DNA of 64,000 nucleotides, from NCBI GenBank assembly GCA_016722505.1, contig JADKJH010000001.1, positions 62,001 through 126,000 on the forward strand, read 5' to 3'. The DNA is from Holophagaceae bacterium (GTDB taxonomy: Bacteria > Acidobacteriota > Holophagae > Holophagales > Holophagaceae). Position 1 is the first letter of the stretch. The number at the start of each line of letters is the position of its first letter. Shown piece by piece: positions 63,711 through 64,000 of the stretch. Under the pieces are notes generated by a model. It was not told the DNA's origin and did no database searches. It was given only the letters and a program-made list of their open reading frames with translations. A program made the position numbers and the translations under genes.

Positions 63711-64000
63711 GTGAAGCTTTTGTTTGCGCCCGATACTTCTGATCTTCCGAACTGGGGCTGCCGGGTGATGGGAGCTTGGTTCAAAGCGACCATGGTCAGG
63801 AATGGACAATCAGCATCCTGGCTGGCCCCCAGCCTGTGGTTTATGCAGCAGCATCCTTCCCTGCCGAATCTGAACACGATGGCGGATCTCCACCGCTATG
63901 CACGGGAAGTGCAGGCCGGACGAATCCTTACGGATATCGCAGCAGTGATTCAACAATGTGATGCGGTGCTCCTGAATGGGGAGAACTTCATCAGGCCAGG
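63711..64000 (+). CDS. Polysaccharide pyruvyl transferase family protein, cut by window edge
   Basis: The GTG at 63711 opens a frame reading MKLLFAPDTSDLPNWGCRVMGAWF, then MADLHRYAREVQAGRILTDIAAVIQQCDAVLLNGENFIRPG, which matches the start of CsaB-like pyruvyl transferases (NxG loop and VLNGEG-type motif). About 97 residues are visible. It diverges from the LicD operon over about 113 bases, so both may share a control region and belong to one surface polysaccharide locus. Confidence 0.7.
   Translation, partial: MKLLFAPDTSDLPNWGCRVMGAWFKATMVRNGQSASWLAPSLWFMQQHPSLPNLNTMADLHRYAREVQAGRILTDIAAVIQQCDAVLLNGENFIRP

Overview
The window looks like chromosome from a GC-rich Gram-negative bacterium, most likely an acidobacterium of the Holophagae type (Geothrix/Holophaga-like). 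This assignment is an inference from gene content and style: Yip1-MacA-MacB operon, FadB/thiolase beta-oxidation genes, GAF/HD-GYP regulators, lipoproteins with Ig-like repeats, outer-membrane beta-barrels. No rRNA is present to confirm it.

Layout. 0-3.2 kb: Ser/Thr kinase (cut by the left edge), outer-membrane protein, enoyl-CoA hydratase relative and miaA. 3.2-13.2 kb: purF, MgtC/DUF4010-type membrane protein, HAD phosphatase, two Sel1-repeat proteins, TlpA-like thioredoxin, rhodanese, MFS transporter and several secreted unknowns. 13.4-21.7 kb: membrane/lipid block (Yip1 protein, MacA-like adaptor, MacB-like permease without an ATPase gene, PlsB-like acyltransferase, ABC exporter, outer-membrane protein). 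21.7-28.8 kb: small zinc-ribbon protein, dCMP-deaminase-like enzyme, enoyl reductase, FadB-like protein and thiolase. 28.9-34.1 kb: one giant Ig-repeat lipoprotein broken by one base in a C6 run. 34.3-39.8 kb: orphan MoxR ATPase, then a nitrate/sulfonate-type ABC transporter behind a palindromic operator and structured leader. 39.8-51.7 kb: PBP4, pseudopilin-like protein, HD-GYP protein, FabD-like transacylase, PAP2 protein, CoA-binding protein, PepD, carB and carA, the last with an attenuator-like terminator. 51.8-55.5 kb: tadA, two tRNA-Ser genes with tandem repeats carrying antisense tRNA 3' ends, two blocks of implausible G/C homopolymer, and two damaged genes. 55.5-60.3 kb: metallophosphatase (frameshifted), psd, scpB, TrmN6-like methyltransferase (frameshifted), L,D-transpeptidase. 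60.4-64 kb: a surface-glycan-like locus.

Most interesting system: the right-edge operon. Three minus-strand genes joined by ATGA overlaps encode a TPR-LicD-type phosphotransferase, an IspD-family cytidylyltransferase and a divergent RuBisCO-like protein; a polysaccharide pyruvyl transferase diverges from them. IspD-type plus LicD-type is the same pairing as human ISPD (CDP-ribitol synthesis) with fukutin/FKRP (ribitol-phosphate transfer). Fusing a RuBisCO-like enzyme into that logic suggests a new route to an activated C5-type phosphate for surface decoration, or a link between RuBisCO-like chemistry and the isoprenoid pathway.

Other themes: a dispersed family of heptad-based intergenic repeats; a synonymously diverged duplicate of an ABC ATPase 3' end; and single-base frameshifts clustered at 54.2-55.9 kb next to the homopolymer blocks, which point to poor local sequence quality rather than true gene decay.
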